DNA of 64,000 nucleotides from an uncultured Oscillospiraceae bacterium (GCA_934572325.1 CAKTKT010000001.1:4895-68894), one strand, 5' to 3'; numbered from the stretch's first letter, positions 52,747-61,484 are shown. Program-made: numbers and translations. The notes: generated by a model from the letters alone, not told the origin.

Positions 52747-53469
52747 TTACCCTGCGAAGAGGTTTATTATGCCGCTGATGCCGACGCCTATGTAGACGGT
52801 GTTTTTCAGCCGTGCGCCGTCGATGCGGTCGATAATGCGGTTGGCGGTGTACAGCCCTGCCATCATGCACGCTATGCCCAGCCCGACGAGCGGCAGAAGA
52901 TCGGCGGTCAGTATCCCGCCCCTTACGCGCAGATACGCGCTCATGCTGAGGTTGACGAAAAACAGAGTCTCCGTTGTGCCGAGAAACTCCTCCTTGCTGT
53001 CGGTGTGCGCGAGGTAGTAGAGCACCATCAGCGGACCGCCGATGGAGAATAGCCCGCTGCACGCGCCGGAAAACGCCCACGCCGCGACGCACAAAGGCAA
53101 GCTCCACGCCTTGGGCTGCTTTTTGGCGAGAAGAAAGTGGTACGCCGTCAGCACGATGAGAAAACCGCCGAATATACGCTTCAAAAGCTGCTGATCCACG
53201 CGGGAGGAAAAGCGTATCGCCAGCGCGGAGCACAGCGCGTACACGATAAGCGGCACGATGACCTTTTTGATGGAGATGTGCTTGCGGTAGCGGAGCACCA
53301 TCAGCATCGTGAGCGCGAGGCTGACGATGCCGGAGACGGCGGCGGCGCGGCTGATGGAGAGAAAAAGCGGCAGCACCATCATCATCAGTATGCCCGCGCC
53401 GAAGCCGCACACGCCCTGCGCCAGCCCCGCGAGCAGCGCAACTATGCTGAATGAAATGTATTCGACCAT
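52747..53469 (-). CDS. TauE/SafE-family anion exporter
   Basis: A 240-residue membrane protein with seven to eight helices. Family features are 'LLAGLAQGVCGFGAGILMMM' near 12-31 and the repeat-equivalent 'GACSGLFSIGGPLMVLYYL' near 130-150. Characterised relatives move sulfite, sulfoacetate or other small organic anions. Start ATG at 53469 with GGGGTG upstream; a GTG three codons earlier is too close to that site. It starts 21 bp after the IclR stop on the same strand, so the regulator and exporter are co-transcribed. It may export a product of the divergent catabolic operon (inference). Confidence 0.85.
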   Translation of the reverse strand: MVEYISFSIVALLAGLAQGVCGFGAGILMMMVLPLFLSISRAAAVSGIVSLALTMLMVLRYRKHISIKKVIVPLIVYALCSALAIRFSSRVDQQLLKRIFGGFLIVLTAYHFLLAKKQPKAWSLPLCVAAWAFSGACSGLFSIGGPLMVLYYLAHTDSKEEFLGTTETLFFVNLSMSAYLRVRGGILTADLLPLVGLGIACMMAGLYTANRIIDRIDGARLKNTVYIGVGISGIINLFAG

Positions 53470-53490
53470 ATTATGCACCCCGTCATATAT

Positions 53491-54276
53491 TCATATGCCC
53501 CAGCAGTCAAAGAGACTTGCCGTGATCTTTTCCGACGCCTCGCGCAGCGCGGGCAGGTATTTCAAAAGCTTCGCCGGCTCCGACACGCCGATAAGCCCGC
53601 TGAACGACAGCGACGCGACGATCGTACCCTCCCTGTCGCGCACGGGCACGGCGATGCAGCTTCCGTTGATGGACGACTCCTGAAAATCTATCGCGTAGCC
53701 GTTTTCGGCGGTCTTTTTCAGCTCGGCGCGGTAGGCGGCGGGGTCGGTGATAGTGAACGGCGTGAGCGCCTCCATGCGGTGGGTGGTTATTATCTGCTCG
53801 ATGAGCGCGTCGGGCAGCTCGCACAAGAGGATCTTCCCGCCGCCGCAGGCGTAGTAGGGGAGCACGGAGTGGAGCGGGGGAACGTAGTTGATGATGCTCT
53901 TCGTGAGCGACTGCTGCAAAACGACGCAGTCCGACCCGTTGCGGACGATGAGGTTCATGGCAAGCCCGTGACGCGCGGTGCACTCCTCCATCACGCACTT
54001 CGCCGCATCGCTCAGCGCGAGGTAGAAATTATTGCGCTCCGTCACGAAGCTCAGCTTCTGCCCCGTGATATAGCGGTCATCCTCCATCTGGTAGACCCAG
54101 CCCGTCATCTCCAGCGTCTTGAGGATGCGGAACGTCGTGGAGGGATTGAGCGAGCACTGCTTTGCAATGGCGTTCACGCCCATGGGGGTCTTGCCCGTGC
54201 GCAGCAGGTCGAGCACGCCCATCGCGCTCTCCAGCATTTTTATGGTTTCGACCTTTTGGCTTTTACCGGTCTCCAT
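53491..54276 (-). CDS. IclR-family transcriptional regulator
   Basis: A 261-residue regulator with an N-terminal winged helix (about 10-70; 'GVNAIAKQCSLNPSTTFRIL' contains the recognition helix) and a C-terminal IclR effector domain (about 85-255), ending with the typical 'INGSCIAVPVRDREGTIVAS' segment. IclR proteins bind sugar acids, aromatic acids or glyoxylate and usually control an adjacent operon. It is divergent from the DapA-family lyase operon, which carries a palindrome at its start site. The ATG choice (54276 or 54279) is uncertain; 54276 is eight bases from GGAG. Confidence 0.92.
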   Translation of the reverse strand: METGKSQKVETIKMLESAMGVLDLLRTGKTPMGVNAIAKQCSLNPSTTFRILKTLEMTGWVYQMEDDRYITGQKLSFVTERNNFYLALSDAAKCVMEECTARHGLAMNLIVRNGSDCVVLQQSLTKSIINYVPPLHSVLPYYACGGGKILLCELPDALIEQIITTHRMEALTPFTITDPAAYRAELKKTAENGYAIDFQESSINGSCIAVPVRDREGTIVASLSFSGLIGVSEPAKLLKYLPALREASEKITASLFDCWGI

Positions 54277-54307
54277 CATCTCAACTCCAGAACCAATATT
54301 TCTTTCA

Positions 54308-54336
54308 ATATTACGACGGATGTACGGTTTTGTCAA
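54308..54336 (-). promoter_or_regulatory. Promoter of the iclR-tauE transcript
   Basis: Consensus TTGACA (54336-54331 on the minus strand), 17-bp spacer, TAATAT (54313-54308), about 32 bp before the regulator start. Confidence 0.8.
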
Positions 54337-54449
54337 CAGAGCGTCATGCGCTTATTCTAGCGGCAAAAGAAGAAGCCGCAATGTTGCACAAAACGCAGCC
54401 GCGATTTATGTGTACTCATACAAAAGTGAGCGCTCGGCACAAATAGCCA

Positions 54450-54481
54450 TTGACGAACACGGGAAAAGGGAGTAGTATAAT
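54450..54481 (+). promoter_or_regulatory. Candidate promoter of the lyase/transport operon
   Basis: A consensus TATAAT at 54476-54481 is clear. The nearest -35-like box, TTGACG at 54450-54455, is 20 bp away, longer than the ideal 17, which would suit a weak promoter needing help or relief. The operator palindrome begins at its last bases. Confidence 0.5.
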
Positions 54482-54505
54482 TTTCGGAATGGATATTCCG
54501 AAAAT
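54480..54505. promoter_or_regulatory. Palindromic operator, probably for the IclR regulator
   Basis: An 11-bp perfect inverted repeat: ATTTTCGGAAT (54480-54490), GGAT spacer, then its complement ATTCCGAAAAT (54495-54505). It covers the end of the -10 box and the expected transcription start, 24 bp before the lyase start codon. A protein bound here would block transcription. Binding by the adjacent IclR protein is inferred from divergent gene order. Confidence 0.75.
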
Positions 54506-54528
54506 GAAAATTTAAGGAGCTATTTATT

Positions 54529-55446
54529 ATGGCAAGGCAGAGACTGGAAGGCATTTATATCCCTGTGATCACCCCGTTCAACAAGGACGAGAGCATCAAT
54601 TTCAGCGCGATCAAGGAGGTCACGAAGTTCTTAGCGGATAACGGCGTAACGGGCATCATCCCCTCCGGTTCTACCGGCGAGATGATAGCGCTTGAGAAGG
54701 ACGAGCAGATCGCTGTCAACAAGGCGTACATCGAGGCGGGTCATGCCAACGGCATAAAGGTCGTCGCGTCCACCGGCGCGTACCGCACGAAGGACGTCGT
54801 CGAGATGTCCAGGGCGGCGGAAGCCGACGGCGCGGACGGCATCATGGCGGTCACGCCGTGGTACATGGGACCGAATAAGCAGGAGCTTTATGAGCACTAT
54901 AAGACCATCCACAACGCGATAAGCATCCCCGTCATGATGTACCACAACCCGTACTACTCCACCGTGCTGCTTGACGACCGCTTCATCGCAAAGCTCTACA
55001 ACGAGGGCTGCATCGACGCTATCAAGGAGCGCCAGGCGGACGTGTTCAGACAGCAGAATCTCCGCCGTCTGACAGATGAGAACTTCAACATCTTCTACGG
55101 CTACGACGTGTGCGCGGTCGAGACGATGTCCTGCTGGTCCGACGGCTGGGTCGTCGGCACGGGCAACCTCTTCCCGAAGGAGAACTCCACCGTTTACCAC
55201 CTTGCGCAGGACAAGAAGACCGCCGAGGCGATGAAGGCTCAGGAGGAGCTGGTATGGCCGTATCTGCCGCTGTTCACCGAGGCGGACTCCAACGGCGACG
55301 TGCTGTGGCTGCAGATTATCAAGGAGGGGCTGAAGCTGCGCGGCGTTGACGCCGGCTACTGCCGCAAGCCCGTCATCTCTGAGCTGCCCGAGGAGGACGT
55401 CGTCCGCCTCAAGAACGTGCTCAAGCACTACGGCTACCTCGCATAA
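54529..55446 (+). CDS. Dihydrodipicolinate synthase-family lyase/aldolase
   Basis: A 305-residue class I aldolase-fold enzyme of the DapA/NanA family. The Schiff-base lysine is Lys166 in 'CIDAIKERQADV', the catalytic tyrosine is Tyr138 in 'MMYHNPYY', and the carboxylate-binding loop reads 'PSGSTGEMIAL' near 45-55 instead of GTTGE. These features fit pyruvate-dependent lyases that split or form 2-keto-3-deoxy acids. The gene is not beside lysine genes but heads an IclR-controlled catabolic operon, so a degradative role on a sugar acid or related compound is more likely than lysine synthesis (inference). ATG with AAGGAG upstream. Confidence 0.88.
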   Translation: MARQRLEGIYIPVITPFNKDESINFSAIKEVTKFLADNGVTGIIPSGSTGEMIALEKDEQIAVNKAYIEAGHANGIKVVASTGAYRTKDVVEMSRAAEADGADGIMAVTPWYMGPNKQELYEHYKTIHNAISIPVMMYHNPYYSTVLLDDRFIAKLYNEGCIDAIKERQADVFRQQNLRRLTDENFNIFYGYDVCAVETMSCWSDGWVVGTGNLFPKENSTVYHLAQDKKTAEAMKAQEELVWPYLPLFTEADSNGDVLWLQIIKEGLKLRGVDAGYCRKPVISELPEEDVVRLKNVLKHYGYLA

Positions 55447-55551
55447 GACAGGAGAGAAGCTATTCTTTTTCATACATCCTTTTTCCAAGCCGCTTCGGGC
55501 GGAAAGCCCGAGGCGGTGCGGAAAGGAAGTGTCGGACGGAAGGAGAGACCA

Positions 55552-56895
55552 ATGAACGAAAGAGAATTTGACGTAATAGTTGCAGGCGGCGGTACAGCCG
55601 GCTGCATTGCGGGGCTTGCGGCGGCAAAAAACGGCGCAAAGACCCTCATAGTTGAAAAGAACCGCTGCCTCGGCGGACAGTTCACCTCCGGTATGCAGGG
55701 CGCGTGGGTCGGCTTCAGCGATAAGCTCAAGCGCTGCGTCGGCGGCATGACATGGGATCTGCGCAACATACTCAAGGACATGGGCGCGATCGTCGATAGG
55801 GATCCGGACAAGGATGTGTGCTATCTGTACGACACCGAGGTCGCCAAGGTCGTGCTGGACGAGCTGGCGGCGAAGGAGCCGAACCTCACCACCTGGCTCA
55901 ACACCCAGATCATCGACGTTTTGCAGGACGGCGACACCGTGACGGGGCTCGTCGTCGTGTCCGAGATGCAGATCGTCGAGGTGCGCGGCAAGATAGTCAT
56001 CGACTGCACCGGCGACGCCGCCGTGTGCGCCAAGGCGGGCGCGACATACGAGATACGCGACGATAAGGACATCCAGCCCATGACCCTCATCGGCAAGATG
56101 GCGGGCATAGACATGGATCGCGTCGTGAAGTATTACGAGGACAACCCGCCCGTCGAGGACACCATGATGCCGCCCGCGTGGCATGATTTCACCAGCTTCC
56201 CCGGCGTTATGCACTTCGGGCTGAAGGACGAGCTGAAAAATGTTGAGCTGCCCGCAGACAAGGAGTATCTGCGCCACTGGCTCGGCATATTCACCTCCAC
56301 CCCCAACCCCGGCGAGATTACCATCAACTGCTCCGGCGCGCTCGAGGCGAACAGCACCGTCGGGCTCGAGACGAGAACGGAGCAGGAAAACTTCTCCCAG
56401 AAGTGCCTGTACGACGTGGCGTGGGCGATGAAAAACTACATCCCCGGCTTTGAAAACTCCTATCTCACCGCCATCGCCTCCATGCTAGGCGTCCGCGAGA
56501 GCCGCCGCGTGATATGCGACTACGAGGTCAAGTTCCAAGACTTCCTCGACGCGAGGGATTTCCCCGACAGCATAGGGCGCGGCGCGATGCCCGCCGGCTT
56601 CCACACCCCCGAGGGCGAAACCATGGTCGTGTATGACCTTGAGCCGGGCACATCCATGACGATCCCGTATAGCTGCATGGTCGTCAAGGGCAAGGAGAAC
56701 CTCCTCGTCGCCGGACGCTGCGCCTCGTATGAGATTGAGGTCGCAAACTGCATCCGCTGTATGCCGCAGTGCATGGTCATGGGCGAAGCGGTCGGCACGG
56801 GCGCGGCGCTTGCGATAAAGGAGGGAGTGACCGCGCGCAGCGTCGATATCAAGGCGCTGCAAGCCAAGCTTATAGAGCAGGGCGGCATACTTTAA
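55552..56895 (+). CDS. FAD-dependent oxidoreductase (FAD_oxidored family)
   Basis: A 447-residue flavoprotein. The FAD-binding Rossmann motif 'VAGGGTAGCIAGLAAAKNGA' is at residues 9-28 with acidic 'VEK' after it, and the second FAD segment 'NLLVAGRCASYEIEVANCIR' is near 380-400, typical of PF12831 members. A Cys pair 'CIRCMPQC' near 398 is notable. Enzymes of this family oxidise or reduce organic acids; substrate unknown. ATG at 55552 with AAGGAGAG upstream. It is the second gene of the operon, about 105 bp after the lyase, and probably acts on the same compound. Confidence 0.85.
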   Translation: MNEREFDVIVAGGGTAGCIAGLAAAKNGAKTLIVEKNRCLGGQFTSGMQGAWVGFSDKLKRCVGGMTWDLRNILKDMGAIVDRDPDKDVCYLYDTEVAKVVLDELAAKEPNLTTWLNTQIIDVLQDGDTVTGLVVVSEMQIVEVRGKIVIDCTGDAAVCAKAGATYEIRDDKDIQPMTLIGKMAGIDMDRVVKYYEDNPPVEDTMMPPAWHDFTSFPGVMHFGLKDELKNVELPADKEYLRHWLGIFTSTPNPGEITINCSGALEANSTVGLETRTEQENFSQKCLYDVAWAMKNYIPGFENSYLTAIASMLGVRESRRVICDYEVKFQDFLDARDFPDSIGRGAMPAGFHTPEGETMVVYDLEPGTSMTIPYSCMVVKGKENLLVAGRCASYEIEVANCIRCMPQCMVMGEAVGTGAALAIKEGVTARSVDIKALQAKLIEQGGIL

Positions 56896-56984
56896 TAAGT
56901 ATTCCACGGGTGAGGACGTGCTCCGAGTCCCGGGAAAAATAAAACCGGACAGCGATGCCCGAACAAAATGAAAGGAAGAATCCA

Positions 56985-58370
56985 ATGAACGCAAAGAGAA
57001 TCTTAGCACTGTTGCTCGCAATCCTCACGATGCTCTCTCTCGCGGCTTGCGGCTCTGCTCCGGCAGCGGCGCCTGCGGAGGAGGCGGCTCCCGCAGCCGA
57101 GAGCGCGGCGGAGGACGCCGCACCGGCGGAGATCGACTACACCGGCGAAAAGCTCGTTATCTGGACGAACCTCACTGCCGACGCGCAGTATGAAGTCCTC
57201 AACAAGCAGTTCACGGAGCTTGCAAAGGAGATGGGCGTGGAAGTGACCGTTGAGAAGGTCGCCTTCAACGAGATGTATGAAAAGCTCGCCACTGCCGCAT
57301 CCTCCGGCGACGTTCCCGACATCATGCACACCAACTTCGGCGGCACGGCGTATCTCTACGCTGCCGACAGCATCATGCCCCTTGACGCCATCATCGACGG
57401 CATCGGGCGCGACGACTTCTCCGACGCTTACCTGACCGTCCTCACCGGCGCGGACGGCAATGTCTACGGTCTGCCCGACTGGGCGATGCACACCAGCGTG
57501 TGGTACCGCAAGGATCTCTTCGAGCAGAAGGGGCTTGAGCTCCCCACCACCTGGGAGGAGTTCAAGACCGTTGCAACCGAGCTGAACACCGCCGAGTGCT
57601 CCGGCTTCCCCGTTCCCCTTGACGGCGTGCAGGTCGCCGCGCAGACCCTTTACGAAATGATGTGCTCTGCGGGCGTGTTCTTCATGGATCCCGCCACGGG
57701 TGAGTACTGCTTCGACAAGGAGAAGGACGACGCGATAAAGGTCATCGACTATCTTGTTGACCTCTACAAGACCGCCTCTCCCGCAGGCGCTCTCACCTGG
57801 TCGTGGGGCGATTACCGCAACGCGCTTGCCGTCACCGGCACTGTCGCCATGACGCTTGACATGGGCGCTGTCATCGGCAACGCGCAGGGCAACAACCCCG
57901 AAATGGTCGATAAGCTCGGCTGCTTCGACTTCCCCGGCGTTGACGGCAACAAGGTCGCCTCGTTCGGCTCTGGCTACTGCTTCGTCGCCAGCAAGCAGGA
58001 CGACGCGACGCGCTCCGCGCTCGTCAGCGACTTCCTCACCGCGCTCTACACCCCCGAGCGCGCCGCAGAGCGTGCCCTCAGCCGCCCGATGTTCGCTTTC
58101 CCGTCCTACAAGCCCGCGTTCGACATCTATAAGTCCAGCGAGAAGGTCGCCGCGTTCCAGACTGAGGTTGACTACATCTTCGATCAGTTCGAGAACAGCA
58201 CCTGGTACTGGTACGGCATGGAGCACGGTCTGAGCGCAATGTCCGCTTACATCGAGTCCACCACCATCTTCGGCGAGGCTCTCCAGGGCGCCTGCAACGG
58301 CACTTACACCTCCGAGGAGGCATACGAGCTCATCAATGACGATCTCTCTGCCTTTGCAGCGACGATGTGA
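56985..58370 (+). CDS. Sugar-type ABC transporter substrate-binding lipoprotein (SBP family 1)
   Basis: A 461-residue extracellular binding protein. The signal peptide ends in lipobox LAAC with Cys22 acylated, followed by an Ala/Glu-rich tether to residue 50. The mature domain opens 'LVIWTNLTADAQYEVLNKQF', and 'VYGLPDWAMHTSVWYRKDLF' near 170 is the family 1 signature region. Family 1 proteins bind oligosaccharides, sugar acids or polyols. The ATG has AAAGGAAG upstream. Two permease genes follow, with a stable hairpin between this gene and the first permease. Codon use looks biased towards common codons, as for an abundant protein. Confidence 0.93.
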   Translation: MNAKRILALLLAILTMLSLAACGSAPAAAPAEEAAPAAESAAEDAAPAEIDYTGEKLVIWTNLTADAQYEVLNKQFTELAKEMGVEVTVEKVAFNEMYEKLATAASSGDVPDIMHTNFGGTAYLYAADSIMPLDAIIDGIGRDDFSDAYLTVLTGADGNVYGLPDWAMHTSVWYRKDLFEQKGLELPTTWEEFKTVATELNTAECSGFPVPLDGVQVAAQTLYEMMCSAGVFFMDPATGEYCFDKEKDDAIKVIDYLVDLYKTASPAGALTWSWGDYRNALAVTGTVAMTLDMGAVIGNAQGNNPEMVDKLGCFDFPGVDGNKVASFGSGYCFVASKQDDATRSALVSDFLTALYTPERAAERALSRPMFAFPSYKPAFDIYKSSEKVAAFQTEVDYIFDQFENSTWYWYGMEHGLSAMSAYIESTTIFGEALQGACNGTYTSEEAYELINDDLSAFAATM

Positions 58371-58426
58371 TGTGATATAATCAGTTCACCCACGGCTGTG
58401 CGCCGCGCAGCCGGCAGGCATGAGCG

Positions 58427-58454
58427 GTATCGCCCGCCGCAAGGCGGGCGATAC
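58427..58454 (+). ncRNA. Intercistronic RNA hairpin with GCAA tetraloop
   Basis: A perfect 12-bp stem (58427-58438 with 58443-58454) closed by a GNRA-type GCAA loop, 56 bp after the binding-protein stop and 36 bp before the permease start. No T run follows. Such hairpins protect the 3' end of the upstream message and so raise binding-protein levels over permeases. Confidence 0.6.
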
Positions 58455-58490
58455 TGGCTCAAAATCTATGCTAAAGAGGAGAGAGACGAG

Positions 58491-59408
58491 ATGGGCAGTG
58501 CAAATTCCGCGACAAAACGAAGATTGCTCGACAGCTATGAGAAGAGGCACAGACTGATTGGCTTTGCGTTTGCCATTCCCGCAGTCATCTTTCTTCTGAC
58601 GTTCGTGCTGTACCCGGTCGTGTACAACATCTGGCTGAGCTTCACGAACACCTCCCTTATCAAAAAGGAAAGCAGCTTTGTGGGGCTGGACAACTACATA
58701 CGTATGTTCGGCAACAAGCTGTTCAAAAAATATTTCTGGAACACCTGCGTATGGACGTTCTGGTCGGTGCTGGGGCAGATAGTGCTCGGTCTCGGCATCG
58801 CTCTTCTTATCTCGCGCCCGATGAAGGGCTCTACCGCGCTGAGGAGCTTTCTGCTCATCCCCTATGTCGTTCCCGCCGTTACCCTCGCGCTCGTGTCAAA
58901 ATGGATAATGAACAGCGACTACGGCATCGTCAGCTACTGGCTGCAGCAGGCGGGGCTTCTCGAACCGCGACAGTCGCTGCTGGCAATGCAGGGCTGGGCA
59001 ATGTGGGTGGTCGTCATTCTCAATGTGTGGCGCTCCTACCCGTTTCCGATGCTCATCTACTGGGCGGCGCTGAAGAGCATCGACAGGCAGATGTACGAAG
59101 CCGCCATGGTCGATGGGGCGACGCGATTGCAGATATTCACCCGCATCACGCTTCCCCAGCTGAGAAACACCACCATCGTCCTCATCGTTTTGAGAACGAT
59201 ATGGACGGCGACGTACTACGACCTTATCTACATGGTCACGGGCGGCGGACCGGCAGGCTCGACAACGCATCTGCCGATACTTATCTATCAGGCGTCGTTC
59301 GGCTCATATCAGGTGGGCTACGCGGCGGCGATCTCGATGGTGCTGGGCGTGCTGATGTTCGTGTGCATCATATTCTACGTGTTCAAGTCCGGCGTACTTG
59401 AGGACTGA
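58491..59408 (+). CDS. ABC transporter permease, MalF/UgpA type
   Basis: A 305-residue inner-membrane permease with six helices. The ATPase-docking EAA loop is 'EAAMVDGATRLQIFTRITLP' near residue 203. It forms a heterodimer with the next gene's product to import the ligand of the preceding binding protein. ATG at 58491 preceded by AGAGGAGAGAG; the longer frame runs back through the RNA hairpin. The second permease starts 19 bp after the stop. Confidence 0.93.
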   Translation: MGSANSATKRRLLDSYEKRHRLIGFAFAIPAVIFLLTFVLYPVVYNIWLSFTNTSLIKKESSFVGLDNYIRMFGNKLFKKYFWNTCVWTFWSVLGQIVLGLGIALLISRPMKGSTALRSFLLIPYVVPAVTLALVSKWIMNSDYGIVSYWLQQAGLLEPRQSLLAMQGWAMWVVVILNVWRSYPFPMLIYWAALKSIDRQMYEAAMVDGATRLQIFTRITLPQLRNTTIVLIVLRTIWTATYYDLIYMVTGGGPAGSTTHLPILIYQASFGSYQVGYAAAISMVLGVLMFVCIIFYVFKSGVLED

Positions 59409-59427
59409 GGAAAGGACGGGTGATGAA

Positions 59428-60273
59428 ATGTACAAAAGCGTAAAGAAAACAAAGCTTATCACCGGCATTATCGTTGCCGTTCTCGTCGTTTTCCTCGTGA
59501 TACTCGTGGGTTTCCCTCTGGCGTGGATGGCGCTCAGCTCGTTCAAGCCCGGCGTGGAGCTGTTCACGATCCCGCCGAAGATAATGCCCGTGAACTGGTC
59601 GCTTGAATGGTACATTCAGGCGTTCCGGAATGAAAATGTCATCCACTATTTTGTCAATAGCTTATATATCGCCAGCGTCGTCATGGTCATCGACATGATC
59701 GTCGGCACGCTCACCGCGTACAGCCTTACGCGCTTTAAATTCGCCGGACGCAAGATCATCCTTGTCAGCGTGCTCGCGGCGTACTGCGTGCCGCCCATCA
59801 TGCTGATGCTGCCGATGTACCGCATCATGAACACCCTCGGCTTCTCCGGCAGTCATCTGGGCGTTATCATCGGACACCTAACCGTGACGCTGCCGTTTTC
59901 CGTGTGGCTGATGGTCTCGTTCTTCAAGAAGCTGCCGCGCGAGATAGACGAGGCGGCGCTCATGGACGGGGCGAACGAGTGGCAGGTATTTGCGAGGATA
60001 GACTTTCCCCTGTGCGTCTCAGGCGTGCTGAGCACCGGCATAATGGCGTTCATCATGTCATGGAACGAGTTTTTGCTCTCGAGCGTTCTGACGAACAAGG
60101 AGTCGATGAAAACGCTCACCGTCGGGCTTGCCAATTACATAAGCTCCACCCACATCGACTGGGGCATCATCATGGCGCTCGGCACGATAACGACCATCCC
60201 CGTTGTCATCCTCTTCGCGCTCGTGCAGAAATACTTTGTCGAGGGCATGACCGCCGGCGCGGTGAAAGGATAA
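59428..60273 (+). CDS. ABC transporter permease, MalG/UgpE type
   Basis: A 281-residue permease with six helices and the EAA loop 'EAALMDGANEWQVFARIDFP' near residue 182. Partner of the preceding permease. ATG at 59428 with GGAAAGGAC upstream. No ATPase gene follows: the operon ends here, so the importer must borrow a shared MsmK/UgpC-type ATPase encoded elsewhere, a known arrangement in Firmicutes. Confidence 0.93.
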   Translation: MYKSVKKTKLITGIIVAVLVVFLVILVGFPLAWMALSSFKPGVELFTIPPKIMPVNWSLEWYIQAFRNENVIHYFVNSLYIASVVMVIDMIVGTLTAYSLTRFKFAGRKIILVSVLAAYCVPPIMLMLPMYRIMNTLGFSGSHLGVIIGHLTVTLPFSVWLMVSFFKKLPREIDEAALMDGANEWQVFARIDFPLCVSGVLSTGIMAFIMSWNEFLLSSVLTNKESMKTLTVGLANYISSTHIDWGIIMALGTITTIPVVILFALVQKYFVEGMTAGAVKG

Positions 60274-60308
60274 CGGCATATCCGCACGCCGCATAACAAA
60301 AAGAAATT

Positions 60309-60345
60309 CCCCCGACGCGGTTATCATCGGCAACCGCGTCGGGGG
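60309..60345 (-). terminator. Terminator of the endonuclease/phosphatase-family gene
   Basis: A 14-bp perfect stem (60309-60322 with 60332-60345). On the minus strand it is followed by AATTTCTTTTTG, so it ends the minus-strand gene 16 bp upstream; on the plus strand there is no T run, but it may still slow the permease transcript. Confidence 0.75.
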
Positions 60346-60360
60346 ATTATGCATTTCCGT

Positions 60361-61416
60361 TCACTTCAGCGCCACGTTTATCAGAACGGGGTTATGGTCG
60401 GAGCTTTCAAAGCCGAGGTCAACGCACCTGACGTTTTTCAGCTCCACATTCGGGGAGAGGATGAACCCATCGATCACGTAATACTGGGTGTTCTCGTCGT
60501 CGTCAGGATCGTAGGGCTGATTGAGCAGACGGCAGGAGGGCGTTTTGAGGTCATAGGCAAACTGCCAGCCCTCGCCGGGAAGCACCTTCTCGTCGAGAAT
60601 GCCGGGCGACCAGAGCTCGTCGTGGTTATTGGGGTATTTGTCCAGCCCGCCGGGGAAGATCTGGTTGAAGTCGCCGCCGGCGATGACGTAGTTGCCCTTG
60701 CGGTACTCAAGCTCGATAAACTCACGAAGCTGCTTTGTCTGGGCGATTTTGCCCTCGCCGTCGTCATACGCCTCAAGATGCAAATTCACGAGCACGAGCT
60801 GCTTATTTGTGCCCTTTATCGGCATATACGACGCCAGCAGGCAGCGCTTGAGGTTCGCCGCGCTCACCGGCCACGAGAACGGGCAGGGGAGGGCTATGCG
60901 CTCGGCGCTGCTGATGTACAGCTCCGTCGTGGTGAAAAGCCCGCTGTTGACCTGCCCTATCGGCGGGATGGGGAACGGCACGAACACGCAGGAGTAGTTG
61001 AGCGCGTGGACGCTCTCCCCGACGGTGAGGTATTTCGTCTCGTTTATGCTGTATGTACGCGCGGAGTTGGTGTCAACCTCCTGCAGCATGATGAGGTCGG
61101 GGTCCTCATCGCGCAAAAACTCCTTCACGCCGAACATATATTTCAGCACGGTGTCCTGATCTGCGGATCTGACGTTTTTGCCGCCGTCCATAAAGAAATC
61201 CGAGCCCTCGCCCAGCCCGCAGTAGCCGATGTTCCACGTCAGCACGCTCAGCTCCTGCTCGGGGCGGATATACGCGGTGTCGCCGTCCGCTTCTATGGGC
61301 AGATCCTCTATCGCCATGGGCACGTACTCGTTCGCCACGACCCACACGAAGATGAATAAAAGCGCCGCGCCTATGCCGATGAGCACCTTGCGCAGAATGT
61401 TCCGGATTTTTTTCAT
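60361..61416 (-). CDS. Membrane-anchored endonuclease/exonuclease/phosphatase-family protein
   Basis: A 351-residue protein with an N-terminal helix (about 10-30) that anchors it with the enzyme domain outside. The EEP fold motifs are all present: 'LTWNIGY' near residue 58, 'LQEVDT' near 112, 'NLHLEAYD', 'GGDFNQ' near 245, 'IDGF' near 315 and 'SSDHNPV' near 340. Members include DNases, sphingomyelinases and phosphoinositide phosphatases; an external location suggests a phospholipid or nucleic-acid substrate. Start uncertain: the ATG at 61416 begins 'MKKIRN', while a GTG at 61428 is nearer the GGAG. Confidence 0.82.
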   Translation of the reverse strand: MKKIRNILRKVLIGIGAALLFIFVWVVANEYVPMAIEDLPIEADGDTAYIRPEQELSVLTWNIGYCGLGEGSDFFMDGGKNVRSADQDTVLKYMFGVKEFLRDEDPDLIMLQEVDTNSARTYSINETKYLTVGESVHALNYSCVFVPFPIPPIGQVNSGLFTTTELYISSAERIALPCPFSWPVSAANLKRCLLASYMPIKGTNKQLVLVNLHLEAYDDGEGKIAQTKQLREFIELEYRKGNYVIAGGDFNQIFPGGLDKYPNNHDELWSPGILDEKVLPGEGWQFAYDLKTPSCRLLNQPYDPDDDENTQYYVIDGFILSPNVELKNVRCVDLGFESSDHNPVLINVALK

Positions 61417-61484
61417 TGCCGTCCACACATCTCCTTTTAGCTTGCCGCAATATTTTTATCACATTTTATCACGAATCGAACCAC

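Noticed and set aside
54529..55446. Biosynthetic dapA
   Set aside because: The carboxylate loop differs from GTTGE and the operon is IclR-controlled with transport genes and no lysine genes.
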